DNA from: Tetraselmis striata
Taxonomy: Eukaryota > Chlorophyta > Chlorodendrophyceae > Chlorodendrales > Chlorodendraceae
Length of the DNA stretch: 64,000 bases
Direction: 5' to 3'
Assembly (NCBI GenBank): GCA_006384855.1
Contig: VCJN01002421.1
Span: 62,001 to 126,000, forward strand
Part shown: piece after piece, positions 35,564-45,839 of the stretch
Numbering within the stretch: position 1 is the stretch's first letter
How the letters are laid out: each line of letters opens with the position of its first letter
Translations under genes and position numbers: made by a program
The notes under the pieces: model-generated
What the model was told of the DNA's origin: nothing
The model's database searches: none
What the model saw: only the letters and a program-made list of their open reading frames with translations

Positions 35564-36337
35564 AGGGTCGAAGGATAGAAGACGCTTGCGTAACGCGTAA
35601 CGCTAAATACTCGCACCAGAACGTGCCACGTCGATCGAGGCGTCACCGGAGCGTCACTTCCCGGCGTGACGAGTATTCCGGAATACTCGTCACAAACCGT
35701 AACGGATACTTTTTTGGGCAAAATTCGAAATGGAAAAAGTCCCAAAAAAAACGTTACGCGTAACGCCTGTATGACCCCGCGGCGCGGCTTTGCGTCGCAC
35801 AATGCGCAAGATCCACAGCCACCGCCGCCATGTTCGGGCAGTATGACCCCACCCGTAGTACCCTCGCCGCGCGCCCCCGGTTTTGCCGGGTCGTATGCTG
35901 CGTCTAGGCGGCGGTGAACTGAGAGGACAGGGGGCGAGGATCAGCGTCTAGGGAACCGGAGGCGCGGGCACCCTTCTCGGCCGACCGCCGTTGGTGCCGC
36001 TAAGCGCGTGCGGAACTACCATCCCCTGTGCCACAAGAGGACATAGTGACTACCCTGTATCAGCGGGTAACGGGTAGCGGCGGCGGGGGTGAGTCAGGTG
36101 GCAGTGGGCAGTGGCCAATCGGGGGTGGATTCGGCTCGCAATGCCGCTGTTGACCGGGTCGCGGTAGCACGGAACCCCCGGCCCGCGTGACGCGTGACAG
36201 GGAGTCGCACGAGCGTCTTCTATCCTCTCAGGTATATTCGGTGATCGATTTAGCTGAGAGCGTAAACTTCGCAGCCAATCATATCGCAGTATTTGCTGCG
36301 TCACGCGTTACGCCAGCGTCTTCTATCCTTCGACCCT
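35564..36337. mobile_element. ~775-bp element with 35-bp terminal inverted repeats (MITE-like)
   Basis: The left end AGGGTCGAAGGATAGAAGAC (35,564 on) continues as GCTTGCGTAACGCGT. Its reverse complement, with one mismatch, forms the right end at 36,303-36,337. The interior has further subterminal pieces of the same words (GCGTCTTCTATCCT near 36,211; TTACGCGTAACGC near 35,750). No transposase frame is evident. The structure is that of a non-autonomous DNA transposon; the target-site duplication is unclear (possibly TA-type). Confidence 0.75.
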
Positions 36338-36575
36338 AAACGCGCTGCTCCTACGGTACAGGTACAGGTATTCAACGACTGTGTCTGCAGCGAATGAGTA
36401 CGAGGTACTACATCAGTACGGGTAGTCGTAAGGATTTCAAACACATGTGCAATTTATCTTTTTGGTTATTACACGGAGAGCGTCAAGAGAATGCACGGAA
36501 AGTACTGGGGAAGGAAAAAGCCTACATTTAAGCAGAACCCTCTTAGCGGCGGGGCCCGGCGATGTGGCAATCGAT

Positions 36576-36762
36576 AATGATCTAAACTAGTTTATGGGGT
36601 TTCCATCCTTGACCTAACCGATTTTAACTACAAGTGCTGCTCAGTGGTACGGGAACTAGTAACTGTTGTTGCGCCCTTGTTGGGTGCAGCACGAGTAGAC
36701 ATAAAAGCAGCCAGAACAGCTGAGCCTGCCATCTTCCAGTTTTCGCTGCGTTCCACGCAGCG
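36576..36762 (+). repeat. Direct repeat A1 of the recombinase element
   Basis: 187 bp starting AATGATCTAAACTAG and ending CCACGCAGCG. It is nearly identical to A2 at 39,492-39,678, implying a young insertion or recent homogenisation. Confidence 0.92.
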
Positions 36763-36875
36763 ATGTAAAAACTGTCTCGTAACCCGTTGCGAGCAAGGTC
36801 ACCCCAGGTTGTTCAAGACCGCACCCGGCTCGCCACCCGAGTGTGATATTCTCGTCCGTACGTCCGTGCGTTACC

Positions 36876-37751
36876 ATGCCAGATGGAGAAGAACCCGTCG
36901 TTGAGCCGACGTTGGAGTCGCTGAACGCAGACATGAGGGCCCAATCTTCATTACTGCGCGAGCTAGCTACAGCTGTGGCACAATTGACGGCTCGTGATCG
37001 CGTTGTTGATGGAGAAGGGGCACATGGCTCCGGCTCAGGGCAGCGCTTCGCGGGACAGCCGACAGGCAGCGGGGGAGCCGCAGAGCGCCCCGACTTGCTA
37101 GAGCTAGCCCAGAGCGGCCGTGTCGGAGCAAAATCCGTGAGTGCCGAGGATGATTACCTCGCGGTGCCAGAGCTACTGCAGAGAGCATAGTCTGGTTACG
37201 AGGCCGTTCGACCGGTCAGCCGAGTGCCTGGACTTTTCCCTTTGAGCACCGACCTAACGAACGAGTACCTCAAGCAGGATGACCGGCGTCTGCCGGCCCA
37301 GGAGGAGTACTTGTGGATGTCGTGTTTCGGGGCCCACATGGCCGCCCTTTTCGTGGCGCTCGACGAGCTGCTACCTTACGTCCCCGCCACTAACAAGGAC
37401 TTCACCCCCTACCTCGCGAGAGCTCGGAATCACGCCGAGGCCATCGACAAGGCGTTTCGCTTTCGTCTAGCCTTCCTGCGGAGGCTGAACGAGATCAAGC
37501 GTGTGCACGGTGACCAAGGTGTTCTGGACGTGCTGCGCGCTCAGCATTTTCAGCCTGCTTCGGAGCATCTGGGTTCCGCGATTTTTGGGGACCTCATGAG
37601 GGACTACGAGCGTCGTGTCTTCGAGGCGACCGTTGCCAGCAGCGCCAAGGCGACCGCTACCTCTCGAGTAGCGGCTGCAGCTGCAGGTCGCGGGCGTGGG
37701 CGAGGACGTGGCGGCGGACGTGGACGTAGCCGCGAAGGTGAGCACGAGTGA
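36876..37751 (+). pseudogene. Gag-like ORF of the recombinase element, one in-frame stop
   Basis: Frame from ATG 36,876 to a stop at 37,749-37,751, interrupted only by TAG at 37,188-37,190. The first part is acidic with a short helical stretch (SSLLRELATAVAQLTARD). After the stop comes a helical domain (YLWMSCFGAHMAALFVALDE, RLAFLRRLNEIKRVHGDQG) and an Arg/Gly-rich C-terminus (RGRGRGRGGGRGRSR) suited to nucleic-acid binding. This is the arrangement of a retroelement nucleocapsid-type protein. No zinc knuckle is seen. The single TAG may be a true mutation or a readthrough site. Confidence 0.7.
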
Positions 37752-37845
37752 CGGCGTGGGGCGCCGCTCGTCGGAGCTGCAGGAGCCTTGCGAGGCCACC
37801 TTTCGGTGACCGCCGCAAGACGCACCCTTGCAGCTCAACGGCGGG

Positions 37846-39414
37846 ATGAGCGCCCTGTGTCAGGACCTGACCCCCCCCACCTTACAGACTTCATTTAGAC
37901 CTTCCTCGGTGCGGCGCTTCTTACAGCTACAGCCGAGTGCGGCTCAACCATCCGCACGCCTGCACATGGCGGCTCAACCATCCGCCTTTCTTACAACCCC
38001 ATCTCCGCGTTCGTCGGTTGTTACACTACGTGTTACAACCGGTTCGCAACGACCAAGTTTCGCGCGTGTACGTTACGCACGTGACAGGCGCTACGAGCGC
38101 GAAGGGCGCGCGGGGCGGCCCTCTTACCTGAACCTAGCCCCGCAAACCCGTACCGGAGTTACTGCAAACCCGTCCAGCAACTACCGGCCAACCGCCGGGA
38201 ACCTAACCGTTGCGGCCGAGTACTTTGCGAACAGTAGCCGTGCCGGTGGAACTCTGTCAGTAAAACGACGCACTTACGTAATTGACGAGCCCGCAGCTAT
38301 CGCTCCGTGGGCTGCGTCACTGCGATCTCGACTACAGGACGCGTTCGGCTCAGACGAGCTAGGCCAGCGGACGCTCGACCTGCTCTCCAGCTCCCTCAGC
38401 GCTCAGACCCTCAAGAGCTACGCCGGCAGGTTGTCTCAGTTCGCTGAGTTCTGCCACGACTCCGAGAACATCAGCCCGCTGGAAGCGACTACTGCTACTG
38501 TTGTTCGGTACGTTGCCTGGATCGGGGAGCGAGGGCACATCGCAGCTAAATCACTGCAGCCCTACCTGTCTGCCATCCACACCTTCTTCGAGCTGCACAA
38601 CCTCGTCCCGATCGCCAAGGACAGCCTACACCTCACTTCAGCAAGACGTGGGTTAATGTTGCGTCAGCGCCGGCTGGACGCTGCCCCTTTGCGTGTCCCT
38701 CTGCCTGCGGATGTAGCTTACCGCTTCGTCTCAAAGGCCGAGCTAATTGTGTCTGCTCCTTACCCAGAGTCCCACCTCGACTACCGAGCCCTCTTGGCCT
38801 CGGTTGTCAACTTCCTGTTCTTTGCCAGGGGCCTTACTGGCGTCTCCTGTCGAGTGCAAGATGTGCATGTCGACACCTACAACATCACCTTGCAAATCTA
38901 CCGCGAGAAGGGTCGCGCTGGCCGGCGGGGACCCGACGACCTACGCGTACTTCTCCTTCCGGTGTCCGAGCACCCTCGAGTGGCACGTCTCTTGCACCAC
39001 TTCATCGACAACGTCCAGTCTGTTCCCCTGGTTACTGTTGGCTTGGCTGCCTCCAACTTCTGGGCTGTCAATGTGGCTGAGCAGTCGAAACCTTGGACTG
39101 CGGCTACGATGTCGGCCTGGTTGTCTACAGCAGTCAACCTAGTCAACGTTGCCCCTCCTGCTAGCACTTCCTGGACTTCACACAGTCTACGCAAAGGCGC
39201 AGCCTCTGCAGCAAACGCCATCGGAGCGCCACTGTCCCACATCCGCTACCAAGGCGGTTGGGCCACTAACTCTGATGCTGTTATGGACTACATCGACCCC
39301 AACGTTCTTCCTTCTCCTGGCGCGTGGTTCTTCTTTGGACACATCGCCCCCCTCCGCCACTTCCAAGTCCAACAGGACTCCGCAGCGGTGGCCTTCCCAG
39401 TGCCTCCTTCGTGA
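37846..39414 (+). CDS. Tyrosine recombinase (DIRS/Crypton-type integrase), 522 aa
   Basis: Uninterrupted frame; ATG at 37,846 (the frame upstream offers only TTG). It has a Pro/Ser/Arg-rich N-terminal ~150 residues, then an SAM-like core-binding helical domain (SSSLSAQTLKSYAGRLSQF, AAKSLQPYLSAIHTFFELH), then the catalytic domain. Box I region is NFLFFARGLTGVS. The box II signature is TSHSLRKGAASAANAIG with His-x-x-Arg, followed by the GGWA tryptophan position and the nucleophile context VMDYIDP. All catalytic positions visible to me are kept. Such enzymes integrate circular element DNA without target-site duplications. The intact reading frame with matching direct repeats suggests recent activity. 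A broken relative of the same lineage lies at 50.5-51.5 kb (PYLSAVNNFF, SHSLRKGA, DYIDP). Confidence 0.9.
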   Translation: MSALCQDLTPPTLQTSFRPSSVRRFLQLQPSAAQPSARLHMAAQPSAFLTTPSPRSSVVTLRVTTGSQRPSFARVRYARDRRYEREGRAGRPSYLNLAPQTRTGVTANPSSNYRPTAGNLTVAAEYFANSSRAGGTLSVKRRTYVIDEPAAIAPWAASLRSRLQDAFGSDELGQRTLDLLSSSLSAQTLKSYAGRLSQFAEFCHDSENISPLEATTATVVRYVAWIGERGHIAAKSLQPYLSAIHTFFELHNLVPIAKDSLHLTSARRGLMLRQRRLDAAPLRVPLPADVAYRFVSKAELIVSAPYPESHLDYRALLASVVNFLFFARGLTGVSCRVQDVHVDTYNITLQIYREKGRAGRRGPDDLRVLLLPVSEHPRVARLLHHFIDNVQSVPLVTVGLAASNFWAVNVAEQSKPWTAATMSAWLSTAVNLVNVAPPASTSWTSHSLRKGAASAANAIGAPLSHIRYQGGWATNSDAVMDYIDPNVLPSPGAWFFFGHIAPLRHFQVQQDSAAVAFPVPPS

Positions 39415-39491
39415 CTTGGCGCTACCCCTTCTCCGTCAATCCACCGCTCTCTACGTTCGCTCAAGACTGGCAAAACCAGACTCAACTTTGA

Positions 39492-39678
39492 AATGATCTA
39501 AACTAGTTTATGGGGTTTCCATCCTTGACCTAACCGCTTTTAGCTACAAGTGCTGCTCAGTGGTACGGGAACTAGTAACTGTTGTTGCGCCCTTGTTGGG
39601 TGCAGCACGAGTAGACATAAAAGCAGCCAGAACAGCTGAGCCTGCCATCTTCCAGTTTTCGCTGCGTTCCACGCAGCG
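39492..39678 (+). repeat. Direct repeat A2 of the recombinase element
   Basis: Second 187-bp copy of A1. It is followed directly by a run of about 14 C and a ~110-bp segment ending in the B2 word. Confidence 0.92.
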
Positions 39679-39802
39679 CCCCCCCCCCCCCTGACTCCGT
39701 TTTCCCTCCACGCTTTCGCTAAACCATCCTGCCAATTTCGGCTCTTGACCGTGTAAAACAGCCTGCGCGACCTTTTTGGCAAAACCATACTCAACTTTGA
39801 AA

Positions 39803-41600
39803 CCTGCATGCCATGTTCGCCCACTTCTCGCAGTGGGCGGAGGCGGACCATTTTATGGGGTTTGGGGTACCTGAGTGTGGGGTGATGGCATTATAGGCCG
39901 ATATTCCGACGAGACCACGTTACGCGAACAAGCTGTGTTGGAAATTCCGTCACTGGCCTTCAATTAGTCTTGCAGAATGCTTCGGCAATTTGCTTGATGA
40001 CTATAACGGAGCGTCGCCTACCCAGGGCTTTCCGTAACTGGATCGCTGCCTAAACGGCCGTCGTAGAGACGCTGCAAGGGTTTCACTGGTGCCAGTCCTG
40101 TCCCGGGGGCGGGAAAAAAAGCTGCCCGATGGCAGCTTGGGGGGGAACGGGTACCGGTTGTAAATGAATATAGGTACTTCGGTACGGTCATTAAGTCGGA
40201 TTTAGGTATGCAACACATAGTAGACAACCGGGTTAAGAAGGGTAAACGCGCTATTGAGGCGCTCGATTCGCTATTAGTCGGTGGACGGGACACAATTCCT
40301 ATTAATGTGCGTGTGTCGGTTTTTAAAACCTGTGTACTGCCGGTTTTAACTTATGGGTGTGAAGTATAGGGCATGGATATAACTAGCGGCGCAAATAAAT
40401 TACAAACCGTACTCAATCAGTGCTTGCGGTGCCTCATTGGGGTGGGTGAAAACTCCACTGGGGTGGCCACTGCACCGATGATGCGGGAATTTGATATTGC
40501 GCCCATAGAGGCTACGCCGCCGCGGCACGGGCTCGGGCGTTCCTTATTTTTAAAGCATCCGACTTGAGTACATGTATAACCCATTGAGTAGATCAGCCAA
40601 GTCGGGCGCGCCCTAACACGTGGACGTCATGGACTGTGCGGTGGTTATTATATTAGATCGACTAGCTAGGGCGAACGTAGGGCTAGCTGAGGGGGCGCAC
40701 CTTCCACTTGAGTGGAGGTCACTAGCTGCGCGCGATGCCGCTAAACTAGCAAAGGCATCGGTGTGGGCGCGTTACGAATCGTCGGCATCGTTAGCACGCA
40801 ATAACACAGGGGGTATATATGTCCAGGCGTCCTATGCGTCAAACCCGTTGCCACAGTACGGTGTGGGTGTCCCCGCGGGGGTTGTGGCCGGGTTGCACAT
40901 TATGATACAATTACGCACCCGAGTATATTAATTTTCCCATTGCCCGCCGATTGGCCCGGATTCATGCCATCATGCCTGAGCGGTTCCTTGAACACTGCCC
41001 TGCATGTGGCGGAGGTGAATCTGAGACTATCGAACATATGTTGGTGGAGTGCCCGTGTTGGTGGGGTATCACCGTCATAATTTTGGGTTGTTAGTTCCAG
41101 AGTTCAGGGATTTTATTACTAGTCATGTTCTTGCGTCATCACCTGATGAGGACTTATTAACTGCCTTTATTTTTGGCGGGGTCCCTCCCTCCCTCCACGG
41201 CGCCCTGGAATTTATCGGGAATGGGAAAGTTTTCCGACTATGGCGTCGGGCCCTCCCTCACATTGCCTTTTTTGTTGCACATGTATCGCACTCCCGAAAT
41301 GTTTTGCTCCGCCCCAACTCGCATAACTAGAATGGGCCGACGCCCAACGGGTAGGGCGGACCGTTCGTGGTCAGTGCCGGGTATTTTGATGGCTTTTGAC
41401 AGTGATCCGACAGTGTTGGAAATTCCGTCACTGGCCTCCAATTAGTCTTGCAGAATGCTTCGGCAATTTACTGGATGACTATAACGGAGCGTCGCCTACC
41501 CAGGGCTTTCCGTAACTGGATCGCTGCCTAATCGGCCGTCGTAAAGACGCTGCAAGGGTTTCACTGGTGCCAGTCCTGTCCCGGGGGCGGAAAAAAAAAA
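39803..41600 (+). mobile_element. LINE copy D (5'-truncated) with nested LINE fragment
   Basis: Matches copy E (51.8-53.7 kb) from CATGCCATGTTCGCCC onwards. The post-catalytic reverse-transcriptase region is readable at 40,290-40,500 (VFKTCVLPVLTYGCEVW, LQTVLNQCLRCLIGVG), and a C-terminal zinc motif near 40,985-41,055 (CPACGGGESETIEHMLVECP). It ends near 41,600 with GGTTTCACTGGTGCCAGTCC, then CCGGGGGCGG and an A run. Stops and frameshifts are present. It directly abuts the recombinase element on its left. Confidence 0.88.
39936..40120 (+). mobile_element. Nested ~185-bp LINE 3' fragment with target-site duplication
   Basis: Within copy D, the sequence TTGGAAATTCCGTCACTGGCC...CGGGAAAAAAA, which is the family's own 3' end, interrupts a continuous segment of copy E. 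AAGCTG stands on both sides (39,930-39,935 and 40,119-40,124) but once in copy E (ACAAGCTGTCCGATGG). This is a severely 5'-truncated insertion with a ~4-6 bp duplication and an A tail. Confidence 0.8.
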
Positions 41601-43306
41601 CATATGCAATCGAGTCTGATTCTCGAGCCGGCAAGGCGGAAACGGAATCGGGAGCGAGGGCGCTGCCGAAGGCTGCGAGCTGGAAGATGCCAGGCGAGCT
41701 AATGGTGGCCGTTCTAACTAGCGCCCCTGCCGGGAACGCAGGGTTCACGGGCGATGGGGAAGCATGTACTTAATATGGTGATACCGGTAACTTATTAAGC
41801 GGTTGAAACCATCAGCAGACCGTAGAGGTTGCACTAGGACATATACCATCGTCGTTGGGAAACCCTATAAACAGGTTCAGATTTTTGGAAACATGCAAGC
41901 GAGTATGGTTTTGCCAGTCACACGAGGTTCGTTTACGACTGCGAGCTTGGGCTGTCGGCAGGCGTGCCCACTAGACGAAGGTGGATATGATGATGATTGA
42001 TGTCTTGGTTTGTCGGGAGTCTCGCGCAGAGAGGACATGCAGCAACCTCGATCGAGGCGCAGGCCTATGGCAGACGCGGATGGGAGATGTTTGCGCCGGC
42101 GAATGTCGGGACGACACAAGGCCGGACTCGCTGCAAAGATAGGGAGGCGCCCTCTCCAGCAGTAGTGGGCAGGTTGCCGATTATTGCCCGCCAGAGCGCC
42201 ACATGTGCGACGAGTACGTGTTGATTGCGCGCGCGGGCAAGCGGGCGCGCCGCGTACAACCACGTGAAGCACGGTACGTTGTACGCGACGCGATGGCAGC
42301 ACTACTATACATGCACCGGCGATGTAGTTGAAATTTAAATTTAAATTGAGTTACAACATGCTAGTTCGCTGCTCTCCGCCGCCCGAACCGAGTTGTTCTT
42401 AGGGCCTGCCATCTCTAACCATAGTAGGGACACAGATGTGTATTACAGCTCCGGCTACCGGCATGCCTCTTCTGCTTCCATCCCCGCCTCCTTCCGGCCG
42501 GCGGTGTACACCACGCAGGTTGGACACGTGACGACACGCGACGACGGCAGTGTACAGGCGCCGCCATCACCAAAGGCGGTCGGTCCGCTGCCTCGCACGA
42601 GGGGCGGCACTTGAAACGCATAATGCATGGGAAGATGGGCACATCGGACCCAGTAGTGTGCCGTGCCGGTTTTCATGCGCATGTGTGTCGGGGTCGGCGG
42701 CCGGAGACGTCGTAGAAGACCGGCGGACTCGGTACGTCATCGTCGCGAACCTCGCTCTGCGGAGTGTGGCGAGGCGGCCGACGCTGCTGCACCATCGACG
42801 GCTGCCGAGCACGAGCTCGCGAGCTGTTAGGGTTTGTTCCCAACCCTACATATGCATGCACCTATACCCGCGCCACTATTTAATTTATCATTTGCATACT
42901 ACTTGTAACGATCCTCATTATCTTCACGACTATACTCGTATGCTTGCATGCGCCCAATGCCCGAGGGCAATCCCCGCGGCCCATCACATATGTTATACTA
43001 CATATGGTCCCATCGGACTGCTACTGCCCGCCGGTCATCCGTGACCTCTAGCCCGATCTGCCACGACCTGCCATTTATAAGCCGTCGGCCAACCAGCATG
43101 CATGGAACCATAACCCGTATGCTGAAACCACTCGTCCTTGCCTCAATACTGCACCGCCCTATTGCACCTCACATTGGTTTCGTTGAGCTCTGGTTCGAAC
43201 CCCTGACGGCAGCCCTCCATGATTCCGCCGCATGCCGCCGGTGACTACCCGCCGCAATTTGGCCGGCTCATCCGTTCCTTATTCGTCTGCCCCGACCGGA
43301 CGCGCC
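41601..43306. other. Intergenic between LINE D and the LTR-type element
   Basis: No gene supported. Carries the second copy of the 455-565 repeat at 42,010-42,115. The segment just before 43,307 may include the LTR or leader of the following retroelement, but no LTR pair was found. Confidence 0.4.
42010..42115. repeat. Dispersed repeat, copy 2
   Basis: Diverged counterpart of 455-565 in the same orientation, sharing AACCTCGATCGAGGCGCAGG and GCAGACGCGGATGGGAGATG words. Confidence 0.6.
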
Positions 43307-45800
43307 ATGCCTGAAGCTATGGACCTCGACTAGGCGGCGGCCCGCCAGGCCGTCAACCAGTCCATCCTCGTCGAGCTCGCGAAGGGCAAGACCCGCGTTC
43401 CGAACAACGACCTGCCCGTCTCGTGTCCCATCCTTAATCGTCGCGACCTGCGCCAGCTTGTCAGCTTCGTGACCGACTTGCGCGAGAACATCGCGGGCAT
43501 GTACTGGACCTCGACCCTCGAGTCCTGGCTCACCCGTCCTTTCGACCACCATTACGACGACGGTATGGCCTTGCTATCGCGACCTGCTACTCGCAACGCC
43601 CGAGGCCGAGCACGAGATCGCCAATGGTGTCTTCGCTCCCACCAGGTTCAATGGGCTCGACGATTTCACTTCCAAGCTCGTGGCCTACTTCTATACCAAC
43701 GCCCACCTGCCATACCTCGTCATGCGCCACTGCACCAAGCTTCACATCTCCCTTCGTGACCATCTCCTGCCCAAGTACAACGCCGAGCTTGCTCAGCTCA
43801 TCCGCCGGACGTTCGACGTCATCCCGGACGAGCAGCGCTCCTTGGAGTACACCATGGTCGGCGTCATCCTCGCCGCTATCCCCGACTCGGCTGTCAACGC
43901 CCTCGAGGCTGCCGCCCGCCGCGCCAACGAGCAGCTCGACACCGCCTAGATACTCTCCTACGCCACCTCGAGACCGTCGAAATCGAACACAACGGTGGGC
44001 ATAACACAATACGTCCAAGCCCCGCCGACCCCAAGATTGACCCGCCGCCAACTACACACGTCCCGGCGCTGTCCCATTTCCTCTGGCCACTGCCCCCCCC
44101 CCCCCCCGACTGTCCCCACTGATCCCACTTTCCCATTCAGGTCTGACCGCTACAAAGGTCCCTGCGACGTTTGCCAGGGACCACATACTATAATGAAGTG
44201 CCTTGTTACCTCGCCTGCCGACAAGGAGGCTTGGCGCCGAAAAGGGGCCGCATCCAAGGCTGCCAAAGCTGCCACTACCTGAATTAATAAGTTGTCCCTT
44301 GAACGCAAATGATAGCTAGATTGGGGCGGGCTGTGACGAATCGTATTGTAATCAGTCGATTTTTGTCCGGCTTGGCCGTGTATCCCTGAACCCGATACCT
44401 ATTATGTGCCTGGCCTGCCCCCGAACGAGCAACCAACCCATGCCAGTGCGATCGAACAACATCCGACGTCTGCACACCAGGTGGTCTCCTCTTCCGGTCA
44501 CGAATTGCCGGTCGAGTCGGAGCACCTGCTGCCGCAATCGCGCGCGCAAGCTGCCCGGTTCATGCTTGCTTCCGCCGACATGTTTGTCATGCCGACAGAC
44601 AATTGGTCTGCCACCCTCTCTAGCACCGAACACCGCGCCGCGGTTCAGCGATGTAAGCGCCGCAAATCTGCCAACGCCGTGCTAAAATCAATACTGACAG
44701 GCCTGACCCTTGCCCGCATGATTCAACCGCGTTTGATCGTGACGAATTTGCGCGATTAAATTTCCAGTACGGCCCGGTCACCCTTGATGCTTTGGCCTTC
44801 GCATTTGATGCCGTTTGTCCGGAATTTTGCTCTAAAGATAAACCTCTTACTACTTACACCACGGTAACCGGTCACACTGTCTGGCTTAACCCTGTTTTTG
44901 GCAAACATACATTGTCTATGCTCGAATATTTTGAGGCCCAACTGCAAATTTCCTCTTTTGGCACCCGGGCTATTATTGTTTCACCCCGGTGGAACTCCGC
45001 CTTGGAAAAATCCTGGCAAGCCATTGTGAAAAAATATTAAAAAATACATATTTACCCGGTTGGTACTTACTTATTTCACACTGCCTCCTCTGCCAATGAC
45101 AATTTATTACCCATGCCACCTGCGGCTTGGACTACTGTTGATGTGTACCTGGCCGACTCCACCGTGGATGAGCGGAAAGTCACTGCCTACAACGACAACA
45201 TGCGCGGTGAGCACATTAAGGCTCTTGACCTGGAGTCTAACCGTAAGGTATACCAACCCTACAAAGTATTCAAAAAAATCCCACCAACCTCGGTTTGAAA
45301 CTGAAAAAGCGTTTATAACCGCAATGTCCGATAATGACATGCTTTGTTAGAGCCTAAATGAATGGACCACCCGGACATACCGCCCCCCTAGTATGATGTT
45401 GGATAGTGGTGCAACGTTACGTTTTATCAATGAGGAAAATGTTCGAATGCGAAAAGTAAATTCTATCCGCTGCAAAATAAATCCGCATAATTATGGCAGA
45501 TGGCCGTATGAGTCTCGCTTCACAATCGTGCACATTAAAATTGGATTTAGATGGGTATTTTGCTTATGTTGAATGTAATTTCACACCTTTACAAACCAAT
45601 TTCGTCTGTGTTCTTGGACTTTCTTTTTGTGAAACAACACAACCCAAGAATCAACTGGACGGCAGGTTCCTTGACATTTTCTGACGGCCATGCCACTTGG
45701 CTCGCACGTTATAACTTGTCCGGCTGAGCCCCGCTCTCATAATGTCGATGTTATTCACGCCAATGCTATGGCCAAAGAGATAATGTAAAAGACCCCGATA
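43307..45800 (+). mobile_element. Decayed LTR-type retroelement: gag, zinc knuckle, Dam-like domain, protease
   Basis: Plus-strand pieces in retroelement order. The gag starts at ATG 43,307, with an in-frame TAG at 43,331 and a frameshift near 43,565, and then reads well to 43,949 (HCTKLHISLRDHLLPKYNAE). A CCHC-like knuckle lies near 44,160-44,210 (CDVCQGPHTIMKC). A segment at 44,770-45,040 (TLDALAFAFDAVCPEFCSKD, VWLNPVF, AIIVSPRW) resembles the Dam N6-methyltransferase-like domain of some DIRS and algal Gypsy elements, with NPVF where an NPPF/Y motif is usual. An aspartic protease start sits near 45,395 (MMLDSGATLRFINEENV, DSGA active site). The reverse transcriptase is missing or lost. No LTR pair was seen. 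The element is non-functional. Confidence 0.65.
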
Positions 45801-45839
45801 CTGTGCTTTTCTGCGGTGGTGTCGGCGAGAAGAGGGCAC

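Larger units (their letters stand above)
36576..39802 (+). mobile_element. Tyrosine-recombinase retroelement-like unit with split direct repeats, no reverse transcriptase
   Basis: A 187-bp direct repeat (A1 36,576-36,762; A2 39,492-39,678; two differences seen) flanks a gag-like frame and a tyrosine recombinase. Just before A2, and again at the right end (~39,778-39,802), stands a second short word, GGCAAAACCA followed by ACTCAACTTTGAAA. This gives the order A1-ORFs-B1-A2-B2. That split-direct-repeat plan is known from PAT/Ngaro-type DIRS-order elements. At 3.2 kb it is short for the order and carries no RT or RNase H. The right end abuts LINE sequence. It could be a non-autonomous DIRS-order element or a Crypton-like unit with direct repeats. 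Confidence 0.8.
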
